A stretch of 64,000 nt of DNA from [Actinomadura] parvosata subsp. kistnae (GTDB lineage: Bacteria; Actinomycetota; Actinomycetes; Streptosporangiales; Streptosporangiaceae), in assembly GCF_900323885.1 (NCBI RefSeq), contig NZ_OOHJ01000018.1:1165001-1229000 (forward strand). The letters run 5' to 3'. The translations under genes were made by a program, and so were the position numbers. The notes below the pieces were generated by a model. The model saw only the letters and a program-made list of their open reading frames with translations. It did no database searches and was not told the origin of the DNA. Of the stretch, positions 9,180-18,227 are shown piece by piece (the stretch's first letter is position 1; every line of letters starts with the position of its first letter).

Positions 9180-9605
9180 TTATTCGCCGGCGCCGACCCA
9201 CTCGGTCTCGCCGTCGGCGAACACCTGGTGCTTCCAGATGGGGACCTGCGCCTTGAGATCGTCGATCAGGCGGCGGGCCGCCTCGAACGCCTCACCCCTG
9301 TGCGGCGCGGCCACGGCGACGACCACGGCGATGTCGCCCAGCTCCAGCTCGCCCACCCGGTGCACGGCGGCGACCGCCGTGACGGGGAAGTCGGCCGCCA
9401 CCTTTTCGGCGACCCGCCGCAGCTCGGCCTCCGCCGAGGGGTGGGCCGAGTAGGAGAGCCTGGTCACCGGCTTCCCATGGTCTTGCTCACGGACGGTGCC
9501 CACGAAGAACGCGGTGCCGCCCGCGGCGTGATCGGCCACGGCTGCCAGCACCTCGTCGACCGAGAGCGAGGTGTCGCGAATGCCGAGCAAGCGGATGACG
9601 TCCAC
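9180..9605 (-). CDS. moaE: Molybdopterin synthase catalytic subunit MoaE
   Basis: Large subunit of molybdopterin synthase, which with thiocarboxylated MoaD inserts sulfur into precursor Z during molybdenum cofactor synthesis. Conserved features: FFVGTVREQDHGKPV near residues 33-47, HRVGELELGDIAV near 84-96, and the C-terminal catalytic-lysine segment VPIWKHQVFADGETEWVGAG. Start is GTG at 9605. It lies 10 nt upstream of the PDZ protease. MoeZ, which can activate MoaD, is encoded 40 kb away in the same window (49890-51071). Confidence 0.92.
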   Translation of the reverse strand: MDVIRLLGIRDTSLSVDEVLAAVADHAAGGTAFFVGTVREQDHGKPVTRLSYSAHPSAEAELRRVAEKVAADFPVTAVAAVHRVGELELGDIAVVVAVAAPHRGEAFEAARRLIDDLKAQVPIWKHQVFADGETEWVGAGE

Positions 9606-9623
9606 GGGAAAGACTCTAACCGT

Positions 9624-10694
9624 TCATCCGCGCCGCTTCTTACGTACCTGACGGACGATCGCGGCGGTGCCGATCACGGCCACCGTGGCGCCGGCGGCGG
9701 TGAGCGTGGCCTCCTTGACGGGCAGGCGCCTGCCGACCACCGTCGTACGGTTCTCCCGCAGCTCCAGGAGCTGCTCGAAGGCGGCCTCGTTCGTCCACGA
9801 CGGCTTCCAGCCGGCCTCGCGCAGCGCCGCGCAGTCGACCACCCACGGGTAGACGACATAGTGCAGATCGGTCGCGGGGGCCGGGGTGATGCCGAGGCGG
9901 TGCAGGCGCTGCGCCGTGCCGAACGTCAGGCCCGCCGGGAGCTCCAGGCTCCTGATGCCGGACAGCTCCTCGACCTGCTCCTGCTCCAGCCAGCCGTCGC
10001 AGCCGACCGCCACCACGCCGCTGACCAGGCCGCGCGCCGCCAGCTCCAGCGCTGAGACCAGGTCGTCGATGTGGCAGAACTGCCAGTGCGGGCTGCAGCC
10101 CTTGACGGTGAGCAGCCTCGGCGACTCGAAGTGGCGGGTGATCACCGTGTCGACGCCGGGGCCGACGACGGCCGCCGGACGCAGCACGGTCACCTCCAGG
10201 CCGGGGTGGCTGCGCAGCGAGCGGCGTACCAGGGACTCGATCTCCAGGAAGTCGCCCACGACGCCCGTGTCCGGCTCGGCCGCCACGGGGGCGTCCTCCG
10301 GCAGCGGCACCTCGTTGTCGGGCGCGGCCCCGTACACCATCGCGCTCGTGACCAGCACCACCCGCCGCACGCGCGCGGCGGCGCAGGCCGTCAGCACCGT
10401 CTGGGCGGCGCGCAGGTTGTACGCCCGCCGCTCGGCCGGGTCGGAGTCGACGGCGTAGTCACCGGCCAGATGGACCAGGACGTCGATGTCGGAGATCCGG
10501 TTCGCCAAGAGCGGATCTCGTACGTCGATCACTCTCCACGTGGCTTCCTGGACGTCGCCGCGTTCTTCGTCGATGGCCACCACTCTGCGGAAATCCGCGG
10601 AGGTCACGAGTTTCGCGAGCACTTCCCGGCCCAGGCCGGAGGCCGCACCCGTGACGGCGACGACGGGTTGACGCGGGCGTTTCGAGGTAGGCAC
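9624..10694 (-). CDS. NAD-dependent epimerase/dehydratase (extended SDR)
   Basis: An SDR-fold oxidoreductase with the nucleotide-binding motif VTGAASGLGREVLAK near the N-terminus and an extended-SDR core containing the Tyr segment SAMVYGAAPDNE. Substrate unknown. A C-terminal hydrophobic segment (LTAAGATVAVIGTAAIVRQV) followed by KKRRG suggests membrane association. The GTG at 10694 is preceded by GAGGA; an upstream start at 10712 is possible. It diverges from the zincin gene at 10780. Confidence 0.82.
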   Translation of the reverse strand: MPTSKRPRQPVVAVTGAASGLGREVLAKLVTSADFRRVVAIDEERGDVQEATWRVIDVRDPLLANRISDIDVLVHLAGDYAVDSDPAERRAYNLRAAQTVLTACAAARVRRVVLVTSAMVYGAAPDNEVPLPEDAPVAAEPDTGVVGDFLEIESLVRRSLRSHPGLEVTVLRPAAVVGPGVDTVITRHFESPRLLTVKGCSPHWQFCHIDDLVSALELAARGLVSGVVAVGCDGWLEQEQVEELSGIRSLELPAGLTFGTAQRLHRLGITPAPATDLHYVVYPWVVDCAALREAGWKPSWTNEAAFEQLLELRENRTTVVGRRLPVKEATLTAAGATVAVIGTAAIVRQVRKKRRG

Positions 10695-10779
10695 CAGGTC
10701 CTCACTTTGCACTGATCCGCCGTCGGACGACTAACGTGGCGGATGTGGATTCCTCCTCCATCCTGCATGAGGTAGACCG

Positions 10780-12036
10780 GTGACTGACCTGCCAGGTCGC
10801 GAAAACGACCCTAACGAGAACCCGTTCGCCATGTTCGGCAACCCCGAGCAGATGGCCCAGGCCATGCGCCAGTTCGCCGACATGTTGTCGGCGCCGCAGG
10901 GCTCCGGCCCCGTCAACTGGGACATGGCGAAGAACATCGCCAGGCACGCCGTGGTCGCCGAGGGCGACCCCAGTGTCATGGAAGGCGAGCGCCGCCAGAT
11001 CGTCGACGCGCTCAGCCTGGCCGACCTTTGGCTCAACGAGGCGACGACGCTGCCCAGCGGCGTGTCGGCCCCGCAGGCCTGGAGCCGCTCGGAGTGGATC
11101 GAGAACACGATCCCGATTTGGCGAAAGCTTTGCGAGCCGATCGCGGAGCGCATGGTCGACACCATGGGCGGCGCGCTCGGCGGCTCGGGGCTGCCCCCCG
11201 AGGCCCAGCAGATGGCCGGGCCGCTGATGGGCATGCTGAAGCAGATGGGCGGCATGATGGTCGGCCAGCAGATCGGGCAGGCGCTCGGCTCGCTGGCCCG
11301 CGAGGTCATCGGCACGACCGACATCGGGCTGCCCCTGTCCGACACGGCCGCGCTGCTGCCCGGCGGCATCGCCCACTTCAGCGACGGCCTGGAGATCCCC
11401 GCCGACGAGATCAGGCTCTATCTCGCGCTGCGCGAGGCCGCGCACCACCGGCTGTTCCAGCACGTGCCGTGGCTGCGCTCGCACCTGCTGGGCGCCGTCG
11501 AGGAGTACGCCAAGGGCATCACGGTCGACACGTCCGCCCTCGAAGAGCAGATCCGCGGGCTCGACATCAACAACCCCCAGGCCATCCAAGAGGCGCTGAG
11601 CGGGGGAAACCTGCTCAAGCCCGAGGAGACCGAGCGTCAGAAGGCCGCGCTGGCGCGGTTGGAGACGATGCTCGCCCTGGTCGAGGGGTGGGTCGCCACC
11701 GTGGTCGACCAGGCCGCGCAGGGCAAGCTGCCCTCCGCCGTCGCGCTCGGCGAGACCGTACGCCGGCGGCGGGCCACCGGCGGGCCGGCCGAGCTCACGT
11801 TCGGCACCCTGGTCGGGCTGGAGCTGCGGCCCAGGCGGCTGCGCGAGGCCGCCGCACTATGGCAGGCGCTGCAGAACGAGCGCGGGCTCGACGGGCGCGA
11901 CGCGCTGTGGGGCCACCCCGACCTGATGCCGACGGCCGACGACCTCGACGACCCCGACGCGTTCCTCCGCGGCGACGCCACGTGGGACATCTCCCAGCTC
12001 GACGAAGGCCCTGACGACAAGGGCGACGAAGGTTGA
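10780..12036 (+). CDS. Zinc-dependent metalloprotease family protein (zincin_2, DUF2342)
   Basis: Member of the actinobacterial Rv3195-type family, often annotated as zincin-like or linked to F420 genes; substrate unknown. The stretch LREAAHHRLFQHVPWLR near residues 217-233 carries the candidate metal-binding His/Glu residues. An N-terminal Met/Gln-rich region (MFGNPEQMAQAMRQFADML) and an acidic C-terminal tail flank the core. Start is GTG at 10780. It overlaps the downstream Nudix gene by 4 nt (TTGA), implying coupling. Confidence 0.85.
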   Translation: MTDLPGRENDPNENPFAMFGNPEQMAQAMRQFADMLSAPQGSGPVNWDMAKNIARHAVVAEGDPSVMEGERRQIVDALSLADLWLNEATTLPSGVSAPQAWSRSEWIENTIPIWRKLCEPIAERMVDTMGGALGGSGLPPEAQQMAGPLMGMLKQMGGMMVGQQIGQALGSLAREVIGTTDIGLPLSDTAALLPGGIAHFSDGLEIPADEIRLYLALREAAHHRLFQHVPWLRSHLLGAVEEYAKGITVDTSALEEQIRGLDINNPQAIQEALSGGNLLKPEETERQKAALARLETMLALVEGWVATVVDQAAQGKLPSAVALGETVRRRRATGGPAELTFGTLVGLELRPRRLREAAALWQALQNERGLDGRDALWGHPDLMPTADDLDDPDAFLRGDATWDISQLDEGPDDKGDEG

Positions 12037-12596
12037 GCCTGCTGCACGACGACGCGGTGGAGGTGCTGTCCTCCTGGACGGCGCCGACTCCCGAGGAAGA
12101 GGCGCTGCGCGCCGAGTTCCTGGAGCACCTGCGCACGCACGACGACGCCATGCTGCGCGAATGCGTGCCCGGGCATCTGACGGCGACCACGGCGGTGCTC
12201 TCGCACGACGGCTCCAAGGTGCTGCTCACGCTGCACCCCAAGGCCAAGATGTGGCTGCCGATGGGGGGTCATTGCGAGATCTCCGACACGTCACTCGCGG
12301 CGGCCGCGCTGCGCGAGGCGTGGGAGGAGTCGGGGATCTCCGGCCTGGAGCTGCTGCCGGGGCCGCTCGCGGTCGACAAGCACGCCGTGTGGTGCCATCC
12401 GCCGCGCAGCTGGCACCTCGACGTCGAGTACGCCGCCGTGGCGCCGGCCGGGGCCGAGGCCGTGATGAGCGAGGAGTCGCTCGACCTGCGCTGGTTCCCC
12501 GTCGACGAGATCCCCGAGCTGTCCGACGAGGCGACACGGAGATTGGCCGCTCGCGGACAAGCGGCGCTCGGCTCGGGCTCGCGCATGCTTGGCTAG
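12033..12596 (+). CDS. Nudix hydrolase
   Basis: A 187-aa Nudix hydrolase. The Nudix box is GGHCEISDTSLAAAALREAW followed by EESGI; it is one residue longer than the classical G-x5-E-x7-REUxEExGU, a form common in this actinobacterial subfamily. Substrate is probably a nucleoside diphosphate derivative but cannot be assigned. The TTG start overlaps the stop of the zincin gene. Confidence 0.87.
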   Translation: MSLLHDDAVEVLSSWTAPTPEEEALRAEFLEHLRTHDDAMLRECVPGHLTATTAVLSHDGSKVLLTLHPKAKMWLPMGGHCEISDTSLAAAALREAWEESGISGLELLPGPLAVDKHAVWCHPPRSWHLDVEYAAVAPAGAEAVMSEESLDLRWFPVDEIPELSDEATRRLAARGQAALGSGSRMLG

Positions 12597-12627
12597 AGTC
12601 TTTTGTGTCGTTCCAAAAGGGGGCTGC

Positions 12628-13614
12628 GTGGAGACTTCTGCCGTCGGCGGCACGATCGTGACACCCGTACGCAAACGCAGGAAGTTCCCCGCAACGGCGC
12701 TGACCTGGGCCGCGGTGACCCCGTTCGCCGCCTGGGCGGTGGTCAGGGTCGCCGGGCTGGAGCGCGGGTCGCTGCCCACGCAGCTCATGACGGCCACCCC
12801 GTACGCGGCGGCGGGCTCGCTCATCCCCCTGCTGATCGCCGCGGTCGGGCGCAGGCGGGCCGCGACCGCCGTCGCGCTGCTGTCGGCCACGGCGCTCGGC
12901 TTCAGCGTGCTGCCCAGGGCGCTGGGCACCGCCGAGGCCACCGCGGGCCGGCCGTTCAAGGTCATGACGATCAACATGCTGTTCGGCAGGGCCGACATCG
13001 CGACGATCATGAAGCTGGTGCGGGAGTTCCAGCCTGACGTGCTGAGCACCCAGGAGCTGACGCCGGGCGCGGTCGCCGACCTCGACGCGGCCGGGCTCAA
13101 GGAGATCATGCCGTACCGGGTGCTCCAGGACGAATGGAGCGCCGGCGGCAGCGGGCTCTACTCCAGGCATCCCGCGCAGGCGCTCTGGGACGTCATGCCG
13201 CCCGTCGGGCACCAGATGCCCGCGGCGACGATCTCGCTGCCCGGCGGCAAGGCGATCGAGTTCATCGACGCGCACCCGTTCCCGCCGCTGGGGCCGCAGG
13301 TCGGCGACTGGAACGCGGCACTCGCGGCCTTCCCCTCCGCCTCGGCCGACCGGATCAGGATCATCGCCGGCGACTTCAACGCCTCGCTCGACCACGCCGC
13401 CATGCGGGGGCTGCTGTCGCGGGGCTACAAGGACGCGGCCGACCAGGTGGGGGCCGGGCTGATCCCCACGTGGCCGGCGAACAAGCGGGTGCCGCCGCTC
13501 ATCACCATCGACCACGTGCTGGTGGATCAGCGGGTGGGGGTGCGGGAGGTCAGCGTGCGTGACGTGCCCGGCACCGACCATCGGGCCGTGCTGGCCGAGC
13601 TCACCGTGCCGTGA
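12628..13614 (+). CDS. Endonuclease/exonuclease/phosphatase family membrane protein
   Basis: An N-terminal region with three hydrophobic helices (about residues 25-105) anchors a periplasm-facing EEP domain. Domain motifs seen: KVMTINMLFGRAD, STQELTPGAV (catalytic Glu), AGDFNASLDH (Asp/Asn) and a C-terminal GTDHRAVLAEL (catalytic Asp-His). Likely a phosphodiesterase or lipid/sugar phosphatase; substrate unknown. I chose the GTG at 12628 because AAAAGGGGG lies about 6 nt upstream. The gene runs into a tandem repeat at its stop codon. Confidence 0.88.
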   Translation: METSAVGGTIVTPVRKRRKFPATALTWAAVTPFAAWAVVRVAGLERGSLPTQLMTATPYAAAGSLIPLLIAAVGRRRAATAVALLSATALGFSVLPRALGTAEATAGRPFKVMTINMLFGRADIATIMKLVREFQPDVLSTQELTPGAVADLDAAGLKEIMPYRVLQDEWSAGGSGLYSRHPAQALWDVMPPVGHQMPAATISLPGGKAIEFIDAHPFPPLGPQVGDWNAALAAFPSASADRIRIIAGDFNASLDHAAMRGLLSRGYKDAADQVGAGLIPTWPANKRVPPLITIDHVLVDQRVGVREVSVRDVPGTDHRAVLAELTVP

Positions 13615-13790
13615 CCAGGGCTCTCGTGTCCTGGCTCAACGTGCGGCGACCAGGGCCCTCGTGTCTTCGCTCATTGACCAGGGCTCTCGCGTCCTGGCTC
13701 AACGTGCGGCAACCAGGGCCCTCGTGTCTTCGCTCATTGACCAGGGCTCTCGCGTCTTCGCTCACCGTGCGGTGACCAGGGCCCTTGTGT
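13612..13790. repeat. Alternating 35/28-bp (63-bp) tandem repeat between convergent genes
   Basis: CCAGGG recurs at 13615, 13650, 13678, 13713, 13741 and 13776, i.e. spacings 35, 28, 35, 28, 35. The 63-bp compound unit is present 2.5 times. The last copy is the 3' end of the minus-strand gene at 13762 (encoding NTRALVTAR and stop); the other copies read as SEDTRALVAAR-stop or similar on the minus strand, so they look like serial duplications of that gene's tail. CCAGG...CCTGG arms in alternate units could also act as a weak bidirectional terminator. Confidence 0.85.
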
Positions 13791-14349
13791 TGTCCCAGCC
13801 TTCGAGGCCGGGGTCGAGGCGCTCGACGTCCTGGGGCGTGCGCAGGCGGTGCCAGCCCGGGGTGGTGGCCACCCGGCGGGGGCCGGGCGCCTGAGCGCGC
13901 AGGTCTTTGACGGCGTCGTACGCGTCGAGGTCGGGGGCCGCCCAGGCCGGGGCGGGCAGGGCGCAGGCCATGGCCACGGCGCCGCCGCCCTCCGCCGGGC
14001 AGACCGTGATCTCGGCCCGGCCCAGCTCCCTGAACAGCTTGCCGATGAGCAGCGGCGGCAGATCGGGCGCGTCGGCGCTGACGACCGCGACCTGATCGCC
14101 CTCCAGACGTGCCAGTACGTCCTTCAGCGGCTCGTCCTCGCCGATCGTGATCACCTCGGTGCCCGGCCAGACGATCTCGTCGAGGCCGGGGACGCTGGTG
14201 ACCAGCACGGGGGTGACGAGCTCCAGGCCCGCGACGATCTCGTACGTGTCTTCGGCCATCGCCTCCAGGAACTCGTCGGGGTCGATGCCAGGGGGCGCGG
14301 CCTGCGCCATGTGCTGTCGTACCAGGACGGCGGCGATGCGCGTCAACAC
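13762..14349 (-). CDS. Nucleotidyltransferase-like protein (GT-A fold, CofC/DUF2064-like)
   Basis: A 195-aa protein with a VAVVSADAPDLPPLLIGKLF core near residues 87-106 that resembles the metal-binding loop of GT-A nucleotidyltransferases such as 2-phospho-L-lactate guanylyltransferase. The C-terminal segment WHRLRTPQDVERLDP also fits that fold, but the N-terminal sugar/nucleotide-binding motif is weak. Start is uncertain: GTG at 14349 is immediately preceded by GGAGGA with no spacer, and an ATG 39 nt downstream (MAQAAPPGID) is an alternative. It overlaps the upstream peptidase gene by 7 nt. Confidence 0.65.
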   Translation of the reverse strand: MLTRIAAVLVRQHMAQAAPPGIDPDEFLEAMAEDTYEIVAGLELVTPVLVTSVPGLDEIVWPGTEVITIGEDEPLKDVLARLEGDQVAVVSADAPDLPPLLIGKLFRELGRAEITVCPAEGGGAVAMACALPAPAWAAPDLDAYDAVKDLRAQAPGPRRVATTPGWHRLRTPQDVERLDPGLEGWDNTRALVTAR

Positions 14350-14858
14350 TCCTCCGGTGCCGTGTGGGCCGCGGCGGAGAACCCCTCCAGGAACCCGCGG
14401 GCCCGCTCCGCCTTCGGATACTGTTCTACCAGCGCCCAGAACTTGGCCCCGTGGCTGGGCACCAGCAGGTGCACCAGCTCATGGATGATCACATAGTTGA
14501 TGACCCACTCGGGCAGGCCCTTGAGCCTGGTGGAGATGCGGATGGTACCGGTCTCCGGCGTGCACGAACCCCAGCGGTGCTGCTGGTTGTCGACCCAGCG
14601 CACGCTCACGGGCTGCGGCTCGCCGTCCAGATACTTCGCCGACAGCTCTTTGGCCCGTTCGAGCAGCGCCTCGTCGGTCGGCCTTCGCCGACGCTCCTTG
14701 GCGGCCAGCCGATCCAGCATCCGGCTCACCCATTCATCCGCGTCTTCGCCGCTCAGCCAGGCGGGCAGGAGCACGATGGTCTTGTCGCCGTCGCGGTATG
14801 CGGACACCGTACGCCGGCGACGAGAACTGCGACGAACCTCGACTGTCTCGGGGGGCAC
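14343..14858 (-). CDS. YgjP-type (M48-like) metal-dependent peptidase
   Basis: A 171-aa predicted zinc peptidase of the YgjP/WLM group. The zinc motif is HELVHLLVPSHGAKFW near residues 126-141, with the preceding family signature RWGSCTPETGTIRIS. Physiological substrate unknown. N-terminal basic stretch RRSSRRRRTVSAY. It is probably cotranscribed with the gene at 13762, which it overlaps. Confidence 0.88.
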   Translation of the reverse strand: MPPETVEVRRSSRRRRTVSAYRDGDKTIVLLPAWLSGEDADEWVSRMLDRLAAKERRRRPTDEALLERAKELSAKYLDGEPQPVSVRWVDNQQHRWGSCTPETGTIRISTRLKGLPEWVINYVIIHELVHLLVPSHGAKFWALVEQYPKAERARGFLEGFSAAAHTAPEEC

Positions 14859-14925
14859 ATATGCACGGTAGCCGAGACTGACGAAATTCCACAGAGGGTG
14901 GACGTTGTTTCTGCTGGTCAGATGA

Positions 14926-15705
14926 TTAAGAGCCGGTGAATTTGGGCATGCGCCTTTCCCGATGTGCGGCCAGGCCCTCCATCATGTCGGCGGAGGCCAT
15001 GGTCACGGGCTGGGCCAAGGATTCCCACCTCAGAGCGGCTTCCAGGTCTTGATGGTCTTGGTTGAGGGCGACTTTGGTGAGTCTTGTGGCAATGGGAGCG
15101 TTCTGAGCGATCTTCGCCGCGATGCCGGCTACTTCCGACATTAGGTCATTTTTCGGGAAACTCTGATTTACCAGCCCTTTATCCGCCGCTTCCGCCCCCG
15201 ACACCGTGCGGCCCGTCAGCAGCATCTCCCGCGCCAGCGCGGGCGCCCTCCTCGGCAGGAGGTACGTGGCCGCCATCCCCGGATGCAGCCCCAGGGAGGT
15301 GAACGGGGCCAGCAGCTTGGCGTCGTCGGCGGCGTACACGAGGTCGCAGGCCAGCGCCACACACAGCCCCGCACCCACCGCCGGCCCGTTGACGGCGGCG
15401 ACCGTCGGGATCTCGAGCTCCGTGATCATCAGCCAGGTCCGGTAGAAGGCCAGCATCCGCTCCCGCAGCCGCGGCACGGGCTCCGCGCCGCGTTCCCCGA
15501 TCCACGACAGATCGCCTCCGGAGGAGAAGGCCGTCCCCGCACCCGTCACCACCAGGCATCGGGCGTCGCGGTCCGAGGCCAGGTCCGTCATGGTCGCCCG
15601 CCATTCGGCCGTCATGGTGTCGGTCATGGCGTTGCGGAGGTCGGGGCGGTTGAGGGTGATGAGTACTACTCCGTCGTCTTTGCGATCAACTGAGAGCTCG
15701 TTCAT
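14926..15705 (-). CDS. Enoyl-CoA hydratase/isomerase family protein
   Basis: A 259-aa crotonase-fold enzyme. The oxyanion-hole segments are FSSGGDLSWIG (residues 60-70) and PAVGAGLCVALACDLVYA (about 105-122). The usual catalytic Glu pair cannot be placed with confidence, so the exact reaction (hydration, isomerisation or hydrolysis) is open. I chose the ATG at 15705 (MNELSVDRKDD), where family homology begins; a longer in-frame extension to 15855 is not credible. Confidence 0.88.
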   Translation of the reverse strand: MNELSVDRKDDGVVLITLNRPDLRNAMTDTMTAEWRATMTDLASDRDARCLVVTGAGTAFSSGGDLSWIGERGAEPVPRLRERMLAFYRTWLMITELEIPTVAAVNGPAVGAGLCVALACDLVYAADDAKLLAPFTSLGLHPGMAATYLLPRRAPALAREMLLTGRTVSGAEAADKGLVNQSFPKNDLMSEVAGIAAKIAQNAPIATRLTKVALNQDHQDLEAALRWESLAQPVTMASADMMEGLAAHRERRMPKFTGS

Positions 15706-16115
15706 GCGGGGAAGCGTATAGCGGGCTGTCTGGCTGGACCGCTTAGCCGGGGCGCCCGGCCGCGCTCCCAGCTGCGACATCCAGCCGGTCCGCCAAACCG
15801 GAATGCTCAGCTGAGTGCACCCGCGCGGAGTGCGCGGCCGGATCACCCGTCGCATCGCCCAGCGGGATCGCCCAGCCGCATCGTGCAGTCAGCATGCCCA
15901 GCCGCGTCACCCAGGTCGCCATCCAGGCGCCCAGCCAGTTACCTGGCCTAGTTGCGTCGCCCGGTTGCGTCGCCGGGCTGCACGCCGGCTTGCGTGGCGA
16001 GGGTCATAACCACCGGGCGGGAGTTTCCACAAGGCGGAGAGACGTTGGCGGAAGTTATCCACAGCCGACACCGAACCCTCTCGGGATCTTGCTCCGGCAT
16101 GGAAACCTTCCCGCC
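15706..16115. other. Intergenic region with degenerate GCATCGCCCAGC repeats
   Basis: About 410 bp between the divergent enoyl-CoA hydratase and ThiF-like genes. From 15840 to 15980 short degenerate units related to GCGTCGCCCAGCCG recur at roughly 12-20 bp spacing. No convincing coding sequence; promoters for both flanking genes must lie here but I cannot place them. Confidence 0.5.
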
Positions 16116-18149
16116 ATGAGGCCACGTGTGAAGCCCACCCTGCGACGCATCCTCCGCGATGAGCGCACCCTGCAGCTCGGCGCACACCCCCTTCGTGCGG
16201 TCACGCTGAGCGGCCTGACCCCACCCGTCCGCGAGTGGGTCGAGGGCCTCGACGGCACTCGCGATCTGGAGACGGTCCTGCGCGAGGCGGCCTTGGCGGG
16301 CCTCGACGAACTCCGCGCCCGTTCCCTGCTCGAACAGCTCGCCGCCCAGGGCGCCCTGCACGACGCCTCCACCGGCCCCGGTTCCCTGCGCGAGCTGCCG
16401 CTGGCGGAAAGAGACCGCCTCAAACCCGACCTCAACGCCCTCGACCTCGGCTCCACCGCTCCCGACGGCATGATCGCCCTCTTCGAGCGCCGCCGCGGTT
16501 CACGCGTGCGCGTCTACGGCGCCGGCCGCGTCGGAGCCCAGGTCGTCGCCCTGCTGGCCGCCGCCGGCGTGGGCCACATCCGCGTCCTCGACCCAGAGGA
16601 AACCCGCCCGCAGGACCTCACACCCGGAGGTCTCACGTGGGCAGAGGTAGGCATGCCACGCGAGGTCGGCGCCGTGGCCGTGGCCAGGAGACTCACCTCA
16701 GCCGGCCGCACCCCCGTGGAGCCCGACGAGCCCACGGCCGCCGAGATCAAGGCGGCCTTCGACGCCGCCGGCCTACCCCCCGACCCCATCGACCCCCGCG
16801 ACGCCCCAGGAGCCCCCAGATCCTCCAGATACCGCATGGGCGGACCACCCCCCACGCGAGCCACCGGCACATCAGCAGCCAGGGGCACTGGCACCGGGGC
16901 GACCAGGGGCACCAGCGCAGGTGCGCCCAGAAGCACCGGCACGGGAGCGACCGGGGGCACTGGCGCAGGCGTAACCAGGAGCGCCGGCACAGGAGCGACC
17001 GGAGGCATTGGCACAGGAGCGACCAGGAACACCGGGGCTCGCCTTCCCACGCCTGCGCGCGGCAACGGCGGCGACCCCTCTTCCCGCGCCCGGCCCGCCA
17101 TCTCGTCGCCGGCACCGCCGAACTCCCGCACCAATCCCGCGCCAAGCACGCGCACCGGTCCCCCGTCGGAGGGCCCGCACGCCGGTCCTCCATCGAGCAC
17201 GCCCGCGGGCACTCCGCCGAACGCGCACGCAGGCACCCCCTCGAACGCGCACGCAGGCGCATCGCCGGACGCCCGTGCAGGCGCCATGCCAAATGCGCGC
17301 GCAAAGGCTCTGCCGGCCTCTCCCCCCTCCTCCAGGCCAGGCCCTGGCGCGACTCCTTCCCGTGACACCAGCGGCAGCGGTGCCTTCTCGCGGACCCCGT
17401 CGCGGGAGGCCGTCCCCCTCTCCACCCCGCGCGCTGCCGACCCATCCCGGCAGAGAAACCACGCTGTCGAGCCATCCGCGCAGAGGAGCCATGCTGTCGA
17501 GCCATCCGCGCAGAGGAGTCATGCTGCCGAATCACCTCGGGAGAGGAAGCGCACAACGGAGCCGGCCCCGGACAAGACCGAGAAAGGAAGGAGGACAAGG
17601 AAGCGTGAGGCCGGCGAGGCGGAGGATCAGTGCCGGCCGACGGTCAAGGCGGTGGCCGGTGGGACGCCCCTTGGGGACAAGTCGGACCTGCCGGACCTCG
17701 TCATCCTGGCCCCGGTCACCCCGCTCGACATGTTGCTGGTCGACGACCTCACCTTCCTGCGCATCCCCCACCTCCTCGTGTCCGCCTTCGAGGGCCACGG
17801 CACCGTGGGCCCGCTGGTCCTGCCCGGTGACACGGCGTGCCTGCACTGCATCGATCTGACGCGGCGGGATCACGATCCCCGCTGGCCCATCGTCAGGGCG
17901 CGTCTGGGTGGGTATCCACCAGGGGAGATCGCCTGTGACGTGGCTCTGTCGGCGGCCGTCGCGGCCCAGGTGGTCGGTCATGCGCTTGCTTTTCTCGACG
18001 GCAAGGAGCCCCCTGTGACCAACGGCACAATGGACGTAACCCCTGATTGGCGCTGGAAGAGGCGGTCGTGGAAGGCCCACCCCCAATGTCGTTGTATGCG
18101 AAACAATCCATATTCGCTAAGAATGGTCATGGCACCTGACCGCGACTGA
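16116..18149 (+). CDS. ThiF/E1-like (cyclodehydratase-type) protein with long low-complexity insert
   Basis: A 677-aa relative of the Rv3196/TOMM-cyclodehydratase ThiF-like proteins. Residues 1-125 form an N-terminal domain; residues 131-165 hold the nucleotide-binding fold VRVYGAGRVGAQ. Residues 222-523 are a Thr/Gly/Ala then Pro/Ser then Arg/Ser/His-rich linker with internal repeats (GTGATGGTGAGVTRS; NAHAGTPSNAHAGAS; QRSHAVEPSAQRSHA). The C-terminal domain (524-677) carries CLHCID and CRC, a likely zinc site. The adenylating activity is unproven, and no RiPP precursor is next to it. Start ATG 16116; earlier in-frame starts lie in repeat DNA. Confidence 0.78.
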   Translation: MRPRVKPTLRRILRDERTLQLGAHPLRAVTLSGLTPPVREWVEGLDGTRDLETVLREAALAGLDELRARSLLEQLAAQGALHDASTGPGSLRELPLAERDRLKPDLNALDLGSTAPDGMIALFERRRGSRVRVYGAGRVGAQVVALLAAAGVGHIRVLDPEETRPQDLTPGGLTWAEVGMPREVGAVAVARRLTSAGRTPVEPDEPTAAEIKAAFDAAGLPPDPIDPRDAPGAPRSSRYRMGGPPPTRATGTSAARGTGTGATRGTSAGAPRSTGTGATGGTGAGVTRSAGTGATGGIGTGATRNTGARLPTPARGNGGDPSSRARPAISSPAPPNSRTNPAPSTRTGPPSEGPHAGPPSSTPAGTPPNAHAGTPSNAHAGASPDARAGAMPNARAKALPASPPSSRPGPGATPSRDTSGSGAFSRTPSREAVPLSTPRAADPSRQRNHAVEPSAQRSHAVEPSAQRSHAAESPRERKRTTEPAPDKTEKGRRTRKREAGEAEDQCRPTVKAVAGGTPLGDKSDLPDLVILAPVTPLDMLLVDDLTFLRIPHLLVSAFEGHGTVGPLVLPGDTACLHCIDLTRRDHDPRWPIVRARLGGYPPGEIACDVALSAAVAAQVVGHALAFLDGKEPPVTNGTMDVTPDWRWKRRSWKAHPQCRCMRNNPYSLRMVMAPDRD

Positions 18150-18227
18150 CGTGCTCAGAACGACCACGAAGGTCAGAGCGACCACGAAGGGGGGAAGCGG
18201 TATCTCGCCGAGGTTCCGCGCATCAGT

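Noticed and set aside
13559..13894. Plus-strand frame with a 21-residue repeat (DQGSRVLAQRAATRALVSSLI type)
   Set aside because: It is the 63-bp DNA repeat read in one frame; it has no ribosome binding site and overlaps two real genes.
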